A stretch of 45,645 bases of DNA, taken from Sphingomonadales bacterium (GTDB lineage Bacteria; Pseudomonadota; Alphaproteobacteria; Sphingomonadales; Sphingomonadaceae). Positions 30,263-38,091 of this stretch are shown in pieces; the stretch's first letter is position 1; each line of letters opens with the position of its first letter. The stretch covers positions 1 to 45,645 of the forward strand of contig JAGWUH010000032.1 of the NCBI GenBank assembly GCA_028868535.1, in the 5' to 3' direction. Both the position numbers and the translations under genes were made by a program. The notes below the pieces were generated by a model that was given only the letters and a program-made list of their open reading frames with translations, ran no database searches and had not been told where the DNA came from.

Positions 30263-31263
30263 GCGAGGCAGCCGTCAAGACCAAGCAGGTGATGCTGGTC
30301 GAAGCCTACAACATGGCCCTCGCGGACGCGATGGCCGATGACGAGAAGGTCGTGGTGCTGGGCGAGGATGTCGCCGATGCCGAGGAAGGCGGCGTCTGCG
30401 GCGTGACGCGCGGGCTGTCGAGCCGGTTCGGCACCAAGCGCGTGCGCTCAACGCCGATCACCGAGCAGGCGATCATGGGCGCGGCGATCGGCGCCAGCCT
30501 GGTCGGCTGGAAGCCGGTGGCCGAGATCATGCTGATGAACTTCACGACGGTGGCGATGGACATGATCGTCAACCACGCGGCGAAGCTGCGCTACATGACC
30601 GGCGGGCAGACCCACGTGCCGCTGGTGATCCGCACGATGACCGGCGCCGGGTTCTCCTCCGGCGGGCAGCACTCGGACTTCTTCGAGGCGTGGTTCGCGC
30701 ACACCGCGGGCATGAAGGTCGTGATCCCCTCCACTCCCGAGGACGCCTATGGCCTGACCCGCAGCGCCATCGACGATCCCGATCCGGTGATGATCGTCGA
30801 GAACATGCCGCTGTACTGGACCAAGGGCGATGCCCCGAACCCCGGCCACCGCGTGCCGATCGGCAAGGCCGTGGTGCGGGTGCCGGGCAACGACATCACC
30901 ATCGTGTCCTATGCCCGCACCCACCTGGAATCGCTGGGCGCGCTGAAGGCGCTGGGCGAGGCCGGGGTCTCGGCCGAGATCATCGACTTGCGCTCGATCC
31001 AGCCGTGGGACGAGGAATGCGTGCTCGAATCGGTGCGCAAGACCGGGCGCCTGCTGATCGTCCACGAGGCGGTGAAGCCGTTCGGCGTCGGCGCGGAGAT
31101 CGCCGCGACCGTCAACGAAAAGCTGTTCGGCCAGCTCAAGGCACCGGTCGAGCGTCTCGGCGCGCCGTTCAACTCGGTGCCGTTCTCGCAGCCGCTCGAA
31201 GCCCTGCACGTGCCCAATGCCGCGCGCATCGCCGAGAAGGCGATCGCGATGGTCAAGGGCTGA
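30259..31263 (+). CDS. TPP-dependent 2-oxoacid (pyruvate/acetoin-type) dehydrogenase E1 beta subunit
   Basis: A 334-aa transketolase-like beta subunit. VVVLGEDVADAEEGGVCG and RVRSTPITEQAIMGAAIGASL are the classical E1 beta signatures (Glu of the GED motif contacts TPP), and GAGFSSGGQHSDFFEAWFAHTAGMK and the C-terminal transketolase domain (RLLIVHEAVKPFGVGAEIA) are intact. It overlaps E1 alpha by 4 bp and is followed within 25 bp by a strong terminator, so alpha and beta form a closed two-gene operon. Branched-chain, pyruvate and acetoin enzymes all share these motifs. Confidence 0.93.
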   Translation: MSEAAVKTKQVMLVEAYNMALADAMADDEKVVVLGEDVADAEEGGVCGVTRGLSSRFGTKRVRSTPITEQAIMGAAIGASLVGWKPVAEIMLMNFTTVAMDMIVNHAAKLRYMTGGQTHVPLVIRTMTGAGFSSGGQHSDFFEAWFAHTAGMKVVIPSTPEDAYGLTRSAIDDPDPVMIVENMPLYWTKGDAPNPGHRVPIGKAVVRVPGNDITIVSYARTHLESLGALKALGEAGVSAEIIDLRSIQPWDEECVLESVRKTGRLLIVHEAVKPFGVGAEIAATVNEKLFGQLKAPVERLGAPFNSVPFSQPLEALHVPNAARIAEKAIAMVKG

Positions 31264-31285
31264 GACGCCCGCGAGGCCCGATCAG

Positions 31286-31328
31286 AGGGGGCGGCGTCGG
31301 CGCGACGCCGCCCCCTTTCGCGTTTTTT
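31286..31328 (+). terminator. Rho-independent terminator after E1 beta
   Basis: A perfect 13-bp GC-rich stem, GGGGGCGGCGTCG (31287-31299) and CGACGCCGCCCCC (31303-31315), with a 3-nt loop is followed by TTTCGCG and a run of six T (31323-31328). It is the most convincing intrinsic terminator in the window. Confidence 0.85.
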
Positions 31329-31370
31329 GCGCTTTCCTTGGCAGCCGATGCACCGCACACCGCGCCGGTC

Positions 31371-32300
31371 ATGACCGAAGCCAAGGCCCCGCCCCCCTCA
31401 CCCCCGCTCGCCGCCTTCCTGGCGATGCTGGCGGCCGAGCGCGGGGCCGCCGCCAACACCGTCGCCGCCTATCGCCGCGACCTGGAGGATGCCGAGCGCC
31501 ACACCGGCGGGCTGGTCCAGGCCGATCGCGAGGCGCTGGCCGGCCTCGGCGAGGCCTGGGCCGCGCTGGCGCCGGCCAGCCTGGCGCGCAAATGCTCGGC
31601 GCTGCGCCAGTTCTACGGTTTCCTCGTCGACGACGGCTGGCGCGGCGACGACCCCAGCGGCGCCCTGCCCCGGCCCCGCACGCGGCGGCCGCTGCCGCGC
31701 CTCGTCAGCCACGGCGAGGTCGAGGCCCTGTTCGCGCGGGCCGAGCTGGAGGCGGCGGGCGAGCGCCGCGAGGCCGTGCGCAACCTGGTGCTGCTCGAAC
31801 TGCTCTATGGCTCCGGCCTGCGCGCGACTGAGCTGGTGTCGCTGCCGCTCGCCGCGGTGCCCCGCGACGCGCCATTCCTGACCGTGACCGGCAAGGGCGG
31901 CCAGCAACGGATGGTGCCGGTCAGCCAGCGCGCGACCCAGGCGCTGGGCCGCTGGCTGGCGCTGCGCGGCGACGGCGGCCGGACGGCAGGCGCGCGGTTC
32001 CTGTTCCCGTCGACCGGCAAGGACGGCCACCTGACGCGGGTCCGGCTGTTCCAGCTTCTGCGCGCGCTCGGCCTGCGCGCCGGCATTCCGCCGGAACGGC
32101 TGAGCCCGCACGTGCTGCGCCATGCCTTCGCCACGCACCTCCTGGAAGGCGGGGCGGACTTGCGGGTGCTGCAGATGCTGCTGGGCCACGCCGACATCGC
32201 CACGACCCAGATCTACACCCACGTCGAGCCGTCACGGCTGGTGGCGCTGGTCAACGCGCGCCATCCGCTGGCGAAGATGGGGACAGCGGCGGGCGACTGA
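31371..32300 (+). CDS. xerD: Tyrosine recombinase XerD-like
   Basis: The 309-aa product is a site-specific recombinase that, with XerC, resolves chromosome dimers at dif. The N-terminal SAM-like core-binding domain ([17 protein letters not shown] ... [12 protein letters not shown]) and the catalytic residues Arg (GSGLRATEL), Lys (TGKGGQQR), HxLRH ([17 protein letters not shown]), His ([10 protein letters not shown]) and nucleophile Tyr282 are all present. XerD rather than XerC is inferred from the neighbouring accA and the sequence style. ATG 31371 lacks a clear ribosome site. There are no flanking att repeats, so it is a housekeeping gene and not a phage integrase. Confidence 0.9.
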   Translation: MTEAKAPPPSPPLAAFLAMLAAERGAAANTVAAYRRDLEDAERHTGGLVQADREALAGLGEAWAALAPASLARKCSALRQFYGFLVDDGWRGDDPSGALPRPRTRRPLPRLVSHGEVEALFARAELEAAGERREAVRNLVLLELLYGSGLRATELVSLPLAAVPRDAPFLTVTGKGGQQRMVPVSQRATQALGRWLALRGDGGRTAGARFLFPSTGKDGHLTRVRLFQLLRALGLRAGIPPERLSPHVLRHAFATHLLEGGADLRVLQMLLGHADIATTQIYTHVEPSRLVALVNARHPLAKMGTAAGD

Positions 32301-32346
32301 GCGCTGCCCCCTTGCGCCGCATCGCCCCGGCGATTACCGGCGCGGC

Positions 32347-33303
32347 ATGGTCACCTTCCTCGAATTCGAAAAGCCGGTCGCCGCGCTCGAGGCGCGCATC
32401 GCCGAACTGCGGGCCACCGCGCAGGATGGCGCGATGGACCTGTCCGCCGAAGTCTCCCGCCTCGAAGCCAAGAGCGCGGCGCTGCTCGCCAGCACCTATC
32501 GCGCGCTGACGCCCTGGCAGAAGACCCAGGTCGCCCGCCATCCGGCGCGGCCCCATTTCCGCGACTACATCGCGGCGATGTTCAGCGACTTCGTGCCGCT
32601 CGGCGGGGATCGGCACTTTGGCGAGGACCAGGCGATCATCGGCGGCTTCGCCCGGCTCGGAGCCGAATTCGGGGGGCGCCGCGTCGTCGTCATCGGCCAC
32701 GAGAAGGGCAACGATACCCAGAGCCGCATCCGCCACAACTTCGGCATGGGCAAGCCCGAGGGCTACCGCAAGGCGGTGCGGCTGATGGAACTGGCCGGCC
32801 GCTTCGGCCTGCCGGTGGTGACGCTGGTCGATACCTCGGGCGCCTTCCCCGGGGTCGAGGCGGAGGAACGCGGCCAGGCCGAGGCGATCGCACGCGCCAC
32901 CGAGGCCTGCCTGGCGCTGCCGGTGCCGATGGTGGCGGCGATCGTCGGCGAAGGCGGATCGGGCGGCGCGGTGGCGCTGGCCAGCGCCGAGCGCGTGCTG
33001 ATGTTCGAGCACGCGGTCTATTCGGTGATCTCGCCCGAGGGCTGCGCCTCGATCCTCTGGCGCACGGCCGAGAAAGCCGCCGACGCGGCCGAGGCGATGA
33101 AGGTGACCGCGCAGGACCTGCTCGCGCTCAAGGTGATCGATCGCATCGTGCCGGAGCCGCTCGGCGGCGCCCACCGCGACCCCGCTGCCGCCTGCGCCGC
33201 GCTGGGCCGCGCGCTGGGTGAGGAACTCGACGCGCTGGCCCCGCTGCCGGCGGCGGACCTGCAGGACCGGCGGGCCGAACGCTTCCTCGCCATCGGCGGC
33301 TGA
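32347..33303 (+). CDS. accA: Acetyl-CoA carboxylase carboxyltransferase subunit alpha
   Basis: AccA with AccD moves the carboxyl group from carboxybiotin to acetyl-CoA, making malonyl-CoA for fatty acid synthesis. The 318-aa protein has the family start [18 protein letters not shown], the crotonase-like core [22 protein letters not shown], the oxyanion-hole region [22 protein letters not shown] and [12 protein letters not shown]. Length is normal. It lies 46 bp after xerD on the same strand; a xerD-accA pair is familiar from related alphaproteobacteria (recollection). The inverted repeat after it probably serves the convergent pilin genes as well. Confidence 0.97.
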   Translation: MVTFLEFEKPVAALEARIAELRATAQDGAMDLSAEVSRLEAKSAALLASTYRALTPWQKTQVARHPARPHFRDYIAAMFSDFVPLGGDRHFGEDQAIIGGFARLGAEFGGRRVVVIGHEKGNDTQSRIRHNFGMGKPEGYRKAVRLMELAGRFGLPVVTLVDTSGAFPGVEAEERGQAEAIARATEACLALPVPMVAAIVGEGGSGGAVALASAERVLMFEHAVYSVISPEGCASILWRTAEKAADAAEAMKVTAQDLLALKVIDRIVPEPLGGAHRDPAAACAALGRALGEELDALAPLPAADLQDRRAERFLAIGG

Positions 33304-33323
33304 GCGCCCCGCCCCGCACAACG

Positions 33324-33353
33324 AAAAGGGGCGGCAGGTTGCCCTGCCGCCCC
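33324..33353 (-). terminator. Terminator for the Flp pilin gene (also faces accA)
   Basis: GGGGCGGCAGG (33328-33338) and CCTGCCGCCCC (33343-33353) form an 11-bp perfect stem with a 4-nt loop. Read on the minus strand it is followed by TTTT (33324-33327), so it ends the pilin transcript; on the plus strand it lies 24 bp after accA. Confidence 0.75.
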
Positions 33354-33379
33354 GATCCGTTCACGCTTGCGCGCTGCGA

Positions 33380-33571
33380 TTAGGCAGCGGCGGCGTTCGC
33401 CGAGCTCATCGAGCTCGAGGTCGTGTTGAACGTGGTCTTCAGCTGGTTGCCGAGGCCGTTCATGGCGGTGATCGCGGCGACGGCGATCAGAGCGGCGATC
33501 AGGCCGTATTCGATGGCGGTGGCGCCCTCGTCGTTGCGGACCAGCTTGCGGATCTTGCTGATGAACTTCAT
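33380..33571 (-). CDS. flp: Flp family type IVb pilin (copy 1)
   Basis: A 63-aa Flp prepilin. The basic leader MKFISKIRKLVRNDEG ends at Gly16, the site for a TadV/CpaA-type prepilin peptidase, followed by ATAIEYGLIAALIAV with the essential Glu at +5 and a hydrophobic helix. Flp pilins assemble into Tad pili for surface attachment. AGGAGACTGACC precedes ATG 33571. From TAIEY to the C-terminus it is almost identical to the next pilin, and both end in SSSMSSANAAAA. No tad/cpa assembly genes are in the window. Confidence 0.93.
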   Translation of the reverse strand: MKFISKIRKLVRNDEGATAIEYGLIAALIAVAAITAMNGLGNQLKTTFNTTSSSMSSANAAAA

Positions 33572-33872
33572 GGTCAGTCTCCTGTGTGGCGTTCGAACCC
33601 GCCCTGAAATTACCCGTCTCACCGAGCGGTGATGCCGGTTTACGGCGATACGTCTTAAGAAATGGTTTTCGGTGGCATACGAGTTGTAAAATTCTGGATT
33701 GCCACCGTATTGAGTTTCAACGGATTGGCGCCGACGCCATGGCGCCCTGCTCCGGGAATCTACGCATTGGCACCGATTGCGCCGCGCCATCACGCAATCG
33801 CGGCGGCAGGTTTCCCTGCCGCCGCGATCGGGTCCAACTCTTCGGCAGGCCGGCGAAGCGCCGGCGGCGCGC
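33572..33872. other. Leader region between two Flp pilin genes
   Basis: A 301-bp stretch between pilin copy 1 and copy 2. The part upstream of copy 1 (about 33600-33730) is less GC-rich than its surroundings and likely holds that gene's promoter. The part near 33797-33828 is a 14-bp hairpin listed separately. No gene is seen. Confidence 0.55.
33797..33828 (-). terminator. Hairpin downstream of Flp pilin copy 2
   Basis: ATCGCGGCGGCAGG (33797-33810) and CCTGCCGCCGCGAT (33815-33828) make a perfect 14-bp stem with a 4-nt loop. It has the same GGCGGCAGG core as the hairpin after pilin copy 1, so gene plus hairpin look duplicated as a unit. No T-run. Confidence 0.6.
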
Positions 33873-34055
33873 TCAGGCGGCGGCCGCGTTCGCCGAGCTC
33901 ATCGAGCTCGAGGTGGTGTTGAAGGTGGTCTTGAGCTGGTTGCCGAGACCCTTCATGGAGGTGATCCCGGCCACCGCGACCAGCGCCGCGATCAGGCCGT
34001 ACTCGATCGCGGTGGCGCCGCTCTCGTCGCGCAGGAATTCGATGAAGCTCGTCAT
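33873..34055 (-). CDS. flp: Flp family type IVb pilin (copy 2)
   Basis: A 60-aa Flp prepilin with leader MTSFIEFLRDESG (Gly13 is the cleavage point) and the mature start ATAIEYGLIAALVAVAGI. Its mature part differs from copy 1 at only a few positions, and even the DNA is closely similar, so the two are recent tandem duplicates. I chose ATG 34055 over an earlier start seven codons upstream because GGAGACTGACA lies just before it. Two other pilin genes flank it. Confidence 0.92.
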   Translation of the reverse strand: MTSFIEFLRDESGATAIEYGLIAALVAVAGITSMKGLGNQLKTTFNTTSSSMSSANAAAA

Positions 34056-34146
34056 TGTCAGTCTCCAGGTCCCCAAAGCAATACCCGTGGCGGTCAGGAT
34101 CGGGGTTTACCCGATCATGGTTACCAAGCCGTGAGCGTCCGCCGTC

Positions 34147-34341
34147 TCAGGCGCCCGCCTGGCTTGTCGCATTCGAAATCGACGTCGATACCGTGGTCCA
34201 GGTGGTCTGCGTGGCCGCGCTGAAATTGCTGAAGCCGATGATCATCACCATCACGATCAGACCGCAGATCAAACCGTACTCGATAGCCGTCGCGCCCTGG
34301 CGATCGCGAAGCAGGCGCTGGAACGTTCCGGCCCTTTTCAT
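34147..34341 (-). CDS. flp: Flp family type IVb pilin (copy 3, divergent)
   Basis: A 64-aa Flp prepilin: basic leader MKRAGTFQRLLRDRQG (Gly16), then ATAIEYGLICGLIVMVMIIG. Its C-terminal half (SNFSAATQTTWTTVSTSISNATSQAGA) differs from copies 1 and 2, so it is an older paralogue that may be a minor or alternative pilin. It is first on the minus strand and diverges from mutT over 77 bp. The 91-bp gap to copy 2 has no obvious terminator, so copies 3 and 2 may be cotranscribed. Confidence 0.9.
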   Translation of the reverse strand: MKRAGTFQRLLRDRQGATAIEYGLICGLIVMVMIIGFSNFSAATQTTWTTVSTSISNATSQAGA

Positions 34342-34418
34342 GTGCTTGCCTCGCTGGTTCAGGACGCCATTCGGTTTCGCATCGCCGGGTAAACGATTCG
34401 TTACCAGGGAGCCCGCAA

Positions 34419-34871
34419 TTGGCAGATAAATCGACATTCGTACCGGTCGTCGCGGTCGCCCTGCTGGGCGGAGACGGGCGGATCCTGTTGCAGAAGCGTC
34501 GTGCAGGAAGCGTTCACGGCGGCCTATGGGAATTCCCCGGCGGCAAGATCGAGCCGGGCGAATCGGCGGAAGCCGCTGTGATCAGGGAGATTTCCGAGGA
34601 ACTGGGCGTGGAGCTGGCGGTGGACGCGCTCGAACCGGTCTCGTTCGCCTCCGATCCGGTGCTGCCGCCGGCGCCGCGCGCGCCGCATGTCATCCTGCTT
34701 TACGCCTGCCGGCATTGGCGGGGCGAACCGCGCTGCCTCGATGGCGAGGCGATCGCCTGGTTCGCGCCCGACGCGATCGCCGGGCTGGCGATGCCGCCAC
34801 TCGACGTGCCGTTGGCCGCCGCGCTCAAAAAGTGGATTTTGCCGCTTGCCAACCCGGCGGCTCGCTCCTAA
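34419..34871 (+). CDS. mutT: Nudix hydrolase MutT-like (8-oxo-dGTP diphosphatase)
   Basis: The 150-aa product has a complete Nudix box (about 41-63: GGKIEPGESAEAAVIREISEELGV), fitting GX5EX7REUXEEXGU. The sequence before it (ILLQKRRAGSVHGGLWEFP) is characteristic of MutT, which hydrolyses 8-oxo-dGTP and so prevents A:T to C:G transversions. Translation starts with TTG at 34419, preceded by AGGGA at a suitable distance; no ATG gives a better start. The terminal LPLANPAARS runs close to the tRNA gene, 13 bp downstream. Confidence 0.9.
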   Translation: MADKSTFVPVVAVALLGGDGRILLQKRRAGSVHGGLWEFPGGKIEPGESAEAAVIREISEELGVELAVDALEPVSFASDPVLPPAPRAPHVILLYACRHWRGEPRCLDGEAIAWFAPDAIAGLAMPPLDVPLAAALKKWILPLANPAARS

Positions 34872-34884
34872 AGGCGCGTCTCCC

Positions 34885-34961
34885 GCACCCGTAGCTCAGC
34901 TGGATAGAGCATCAGACTACGAATCTGAGGGTCGGACGTTCGAATCGTTCCGGGTGCGCCA
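34885..34961 (+). tRNA. tRNA-Arg (anticodon ACG)
   Basis: Acceptor GCACCCG (34885-34891) pairs with CGGGTGC (34951-34957), followed by discriminator G and an encoded CCA. The D-arm has AGCTCAGCTGGATAGAGC. The anticodon stem TCAGA/TCTGA encloses the loop CTACGAA with anticodon ACG at 34919-34921 (A34 is edited to inosine in this isoacceptor). The T-arm has the TTCGAAT loop. All four arms are intact. Confidence 0.96.
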
Positions 34962-34985
34962 TTCTTTTCATGCCCCAGGCATAAG

Positions 34986-35017
34986 GGCCGGTCCTTCGGG
35001 GCCGGCCTTCTTCGTTT
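34986..35017 (+). terminator. Terminator after tRNA-Arg
   Basis: GGCCGGTCC (34986-34994) and GGGCCGGCC (34999-35007) form a 9-bp stem with one G-T pair and a TTCG tetraloop, followed by TTCTTCGTTT. It sits 24 bp past the tRNA 3' end. Confidence 0.75.
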
Positions 35018-35137
35018 CAGCCGGCGCGTTGCAGCTTGCAGACCGCTCTTTGAGCGTCACCGGCCTTGGTTCATTGCGGGATCATGGTGGACTGTGGAAG
35101 CTATTGAACAGGCTGTGCTCGGGCCTAGGGAGTTCTC

Positions 35138-36235
35138 ATGGAACTGGCAGGGAAACCCAGCAGATTCGGCAAGCACCATAACGCGTTCGGGTTCCTTCGC
35201 CTGCTGTTCGCATCGCTGGTCATCGTTTCGCATGTGCCCGAGATCATCGACGTAGGGCCTCAACGCGAAATACTTCACCGTCTGACCGGGACGATCACCT
35301 TCGGCAATTTCGCGGTCTACGGTTTCTTTGTCATCAGCGGCTACCTCATCACTGGTAGCCTCCTCGGAAGCAACTCGATTGCCGCCTATGCGCGCAAGCG
35401 CGCCGCACGCATCTATCCCGGCTTCGCCGCCGCCTCGTTGGTATGCTTGCTCGTCGTCGCACCGCTGAGTGGCGCGGCCTTTTCTGGACCCGCATGGCGC
35501 ACGGCAGCGATCAGCGTCGTCCGCATCGTGTTGCTGGCCCGCCCTGTCGCAGAACATCCTTTCGCAGGCCAAACCTACAGCGGCGATGCGGTCGGCCTGA
35601 ACGGCGCGATGTGGACAATCCAGTACGAAGCCGCTTGCTACGCCGTGGTCGTCCTGCTCATGGTGATGGGCCTGTTGCGAAACCGGTGGCTTACCCCTGC
35701 ACTGGCCGCAGCGTTGATTTTAATCGGCACCTTCGGTGAAAATCACCTGCCCTGGTGGCTATCGCACGGCATCCTGTTTCCGGGAGCGCCCGACCAGATC
35801 TTCACGCTTTCCGGCATATTCCTCGCTGGCGCGAGCTTCTACCTCTATCGCGATGAAATCGGGTTTCGACCTGCGCTCGTGTGCCTTTGTGCCGCCTTGT
35901 TCGTGGCCACCCTGTTCGATCGACACACGGTAGCTTTCGGGTACGCGATTTTCGGCAGTTATCTGATCTTCGCCGCAGCGAAGGCAGGCGCTGGAAACTG
36001 GATCGGCCGAATAAACGACCGAAACGATGTATCCTATGGCGTCTACCTTTACGCATGGCCGGCAGAGCAGTTGCTCATTCGCTATTTTGGCACGCGGCAT
36101 CTGATCCTGCTGGCCGTGCTTACCTGGATTGCCGCAGCGATCATGGGCTGGATAAGCTGGAAAATCGTCGAAAGCCCGGCACTCAAACTCATCGGCAGAA
36201 GCGCACCACAGAAGGCACCGGCCTCGGGGTGCTGA
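35138..36235 (+). CDS. Membrane acyltransferase family 3 (OafA/YrhL type)
   Basis: A 365-aa integral membrane protein with about ten hydrophobic helices. The N-terminus FGFLRLLFASLVIVSHVPE and the FFVISGYLITGSLL and RIYPGFAAA segments are typical of the acyltransferase-3 family, which O-acetylates or otherwise acylates lipopolysaccharide, exopolysaccharide, nodulation factors or antibiotics; YGVYLYAWPAEQLLIRYF is the conserved late helix. No linked periplasmic SGNH domain is present. Composition is visibly less GC-rich than the neighbours and it sits just past a tRNA, suggesting acquisition. The acceptor is unknown. Confidence 0.88.
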   Translation: MELAGKPSRFGKHHNAFGFLRLLFASLVIVSHVPEIIDVGPQREILHRLTGTITFGNFAVYGFFVISGYLITGSLLGSNSIAAYARKRAARIYPGFAAASLVCLLVVAPLSGAAFSGPAWRTAAISVVRIVLLARPVAEHPFAGQTYSGDAVGLNGAMWTIQYEAACYAVVVLLMVMGLLRNRWLTPALAAALILIGTFGENHLPWWLSHGILFPGAPDQIFTLSGIFLAGASFYLYRDEIGFRPALVCLCAALFVATLFDRHTVAFGYAIFGSYLIFAAAKAGAGNWIGRINDRNDVSYGVYLYAWPAEQLLIRYFGTRHLILLAVLTWIAAAIMGWISWKIVESPALKLIGRSAPQKAPASGC

Positions 36236-36315
36236 AAAGCGTCATGACGGGATCGTCCGCCCGGTTTGCGCGTTGACCGCGTGCCGGCCAAGTCGCGCCG
36301 GCGCCGGAGTGTCCG

Positions 36316-36477
36316 ATGCTGTTCTTCTATCTGCCGTTCTGTTCGCTCAATTTCCATCAGCCCCAGCGGCGATCGGTCGAGCGCGTGCGCAACAACCACT
36401 ACGGGAACTGCGTGCGATGCGGCAAACGGATCGTCCGCGCCGGGCCGAAGTACTGGAAGGCGCGCGCGCTGGCCTGA
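36316..36477 (+). CDS. Small CxxC protein (53 aa)
   Basis: A 53-codon gene starting at ATG 36316, six bases after a GGAG ribosome site. The product begins hydrophobic/aromatic (MLFFYLPFC) and then is basic, with a single CVRC pair (Cys32, Cys35) in NHYGNCVRCGKR, like half a zinc ribbon. A third Cys at 9 is too distant in style to be an obvious ligand. It converges with the ATP-dependent ligase, leaving only a 3-base gap. I know of no named family. The combination of start, ribosome site and CxxC is decent evidence that it is translated. Confidence 0.55.
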   Translation: MLFFYLPFCSLNFHQPQRRSVERVRNNHYGNCVRCGKRIVRAGPKYWKARALA

Positions 36478-36480
36478 CGG

Positions 36481-38091
36481 TCAGTCGCGCACCATCGCCT
36501 GCAGCGTCTCGATCCGGTCCGCTTCGTGCGCGGGCTTGTCGGCGCGGATGCGGCTGATCCGCGGAAAGCGCATGGCAAGGCCGGACTTGTGCCGCTTGCT
36601 GGCGTGGACCGAATCGAACGCCACCTCCAGCACCAGCGACTTGTCGGTCTCGCGCACCGGGCCGAACCGCGCGACCGTGTGCTGGCGGACGTGGCGGTCG
36701 AGCCATTTCAGCTCCTCGTCGGTGAAGCCGAAGTAGGCCTTGCCGACCGGCAGCAGTTCCGCGCCGGCATCCGGATCGCCGTTCCAGCAGCCGAAGGTAT
36801 AGTCCGAATAGAACGACGAGCGCTTGCCGCTGCCGCGCTGGGCATACATCAGCACGCAGTCCACGGTCAGCGGATCGCGCTTCCATTTGAACCACAGGCC
36901 GGTCCTGCGGCCCGCCACGTAAGGCGCGTCTCGGCGCTTCAGCATGACCCCCTCGATCGCGGCGTCGCGCGCACGGCTGCGCAGCTCCGCCAGCGCGTCG
37001 AGCGTTTCCGCCGCGATCACGCCGGAAAGGTCGAAGCGTTCGCCGTCGAGCGCGGGCACGATCTCCTCCAGCCGGGCGCGGCGCTGTTCCCAGGCGAACG
37101 GGCGCATGTCCTCCTCGGCCACCTGCAGCACGTCGTAGAGCCGGACGAAGGCCGGATAGTCGCGCAACATCGCCGCGCTCACGGTCTTGCGGCCCAGCCG
37201 CTGCTGCAACGCGTTGAAGCTGGCGGCGCCGCCTTCCGCCCCGCCCTGGTGGCTGCCGCGCACCATCAGCTCGCCATCGAGGATCATCGGCCGGTCGAGC
37301 GCCGCGGCGATTTCGGGAAAGGCGGCGGTGACGTCGTCCCCCCCGCGCGAGAACACGCGCGTGTCGCCGCCGGCGTGCACCACCTGCACGCGGATGCCGT
37401 CCCACTTCCATTCCGCCGCGAACGCCGCGAAATCGGCCGCGACCGCGTCGATCGCCGGTCCTTCGAGCGGGTGCGAGAGCATGAACGGGCGGAGCAGCGG
37501 GACATCGCCGTGATCGGGCGGCGGGGCGCCGCGCGCGGCCCAGTCGAACAGGGCGGTGTAAGGGGCGGTCTGGCCATGCCAGAATTCCTCGACCAGCTCG
37601 ACCGCAACCCCGAAAGCCTGGGCGAAGGCGACCTTGGCGAGGCGGGCGGAAATGCCGATGCGCATCGCCCCGGTGGCAAGCTTGATCAGCGCGTAGCGAC
37701 CATCGGCATCAAGCCGGTCGAACAGTTCGGACAGCTTTTGGGCCACGTTTGACCGCGTTATCGCCGCAAGTTCGCCGACCGCTTCGGCGACGGTGGGTGG
37801 CGGGGCGGGCTTTTCGGCGGGTTCGGGCCAGAGCAGGCTGGCGGTTTCGGCGGTATCGCCGACGAAATCGCGCGAAAGTTGCCACAACACGGGGTCGATC
37901 CGCGCCATCATCAGCGCGCGGATCGCGGACGCTTTCACCGCCGGGAAGTCGAGCCCACCCGTCAGCGCCGCCAGCGCCCAGCCGCGGTCGGGGTCGGGGG
38001 TGGCGCGCAGGTAGGCGATGATCAGCGCCAGCTTGCCGTTGCGCGAGCGGGTATAGACGATGGCGTCGACGAGGGCGGCAAACGCTTCCAT
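36481..38091 (-). CDS. ATP-dependent DNA ligase of the exonuclease-associated repair type
   Basis: The 536-aa enzyme seals nicks using ATP. The adenylation motif I WKWDGIRVQ has Lys229 as the nucleotide acceptor. The other nucleotidyltransferase motifs (FSRGGDDVT, LDGELM, EGVMLKRRDAPY, WFKWKRDPLT) and a C-terminal OB fold follow an N-terminal helical domain of about 200 residues. This type is distinct from the NAD-dependent LigA and is known in a cisplatin-damage-linked cassette with an exonuclease, an Lhr helicase and a phosphoesterase. Its ATG at 38091 overlaps the exonuclease stop by one base (TGATG), so the pair is translationally coupled. Confidence 0.93.
   Translation of the reverse strand: MEAFAALVDAIVYTRSRNGKLALIIAYLRATPDPDRGWALAALTGGLDFPAVKASAIRALMMARIDPVLWQLSRDFVGDTAETASLLWPEPAEKPAPPPTVAEAVGELAAITRSNVAQKLSELFDRLDADGRYALIKLATGAMRIGISARLAKVAFAQAFGVAVELVEEFWHGQTAPYTALFDWAARGAPPPDHGDVPLLRPFMLSHPLEGPAIDAVAADFAAFAAEWKWDGIRVQVVHAGGDTRVFSRGGDDVTAAFPEIAAALDRPMILDGELMVRGSHQGGAEGGAASFNALQQRLGRKTVSAAMLRDYPAFVRLYDVLQVAEEDMRPFAWEQRRARLEEIVPALDGERFDLSGVIAAETLDALAELRSRARDAAIEGVMLKRRDAPYVAGRRTGLWFKWKRDPLTVDCVLMYAQRGSGKRSSFYSDYTFGCWNGDPDAGAELLPVGKAYFGFTDEELKWLDRHVRQHTVARFGPVRETDKSLVLEVAFDSVHASKRHKSGLAMRFPRISRIRADKPAHEADRIETLQAMVRD

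Noticed and set aside
31371..32300. XerD-like gene as a phage or island integrase
   Set aside because: Neighbours xerD-accA are housekeeping, and no attachment repeats or other mobile genes flank it.
33662..33700. Sigma-54-like promoter (TGGCA...TTGTA) between pilin copies
   Set aside because: The -12 element lacks GC, and it would read away from the pilin genes with no gene downstream.
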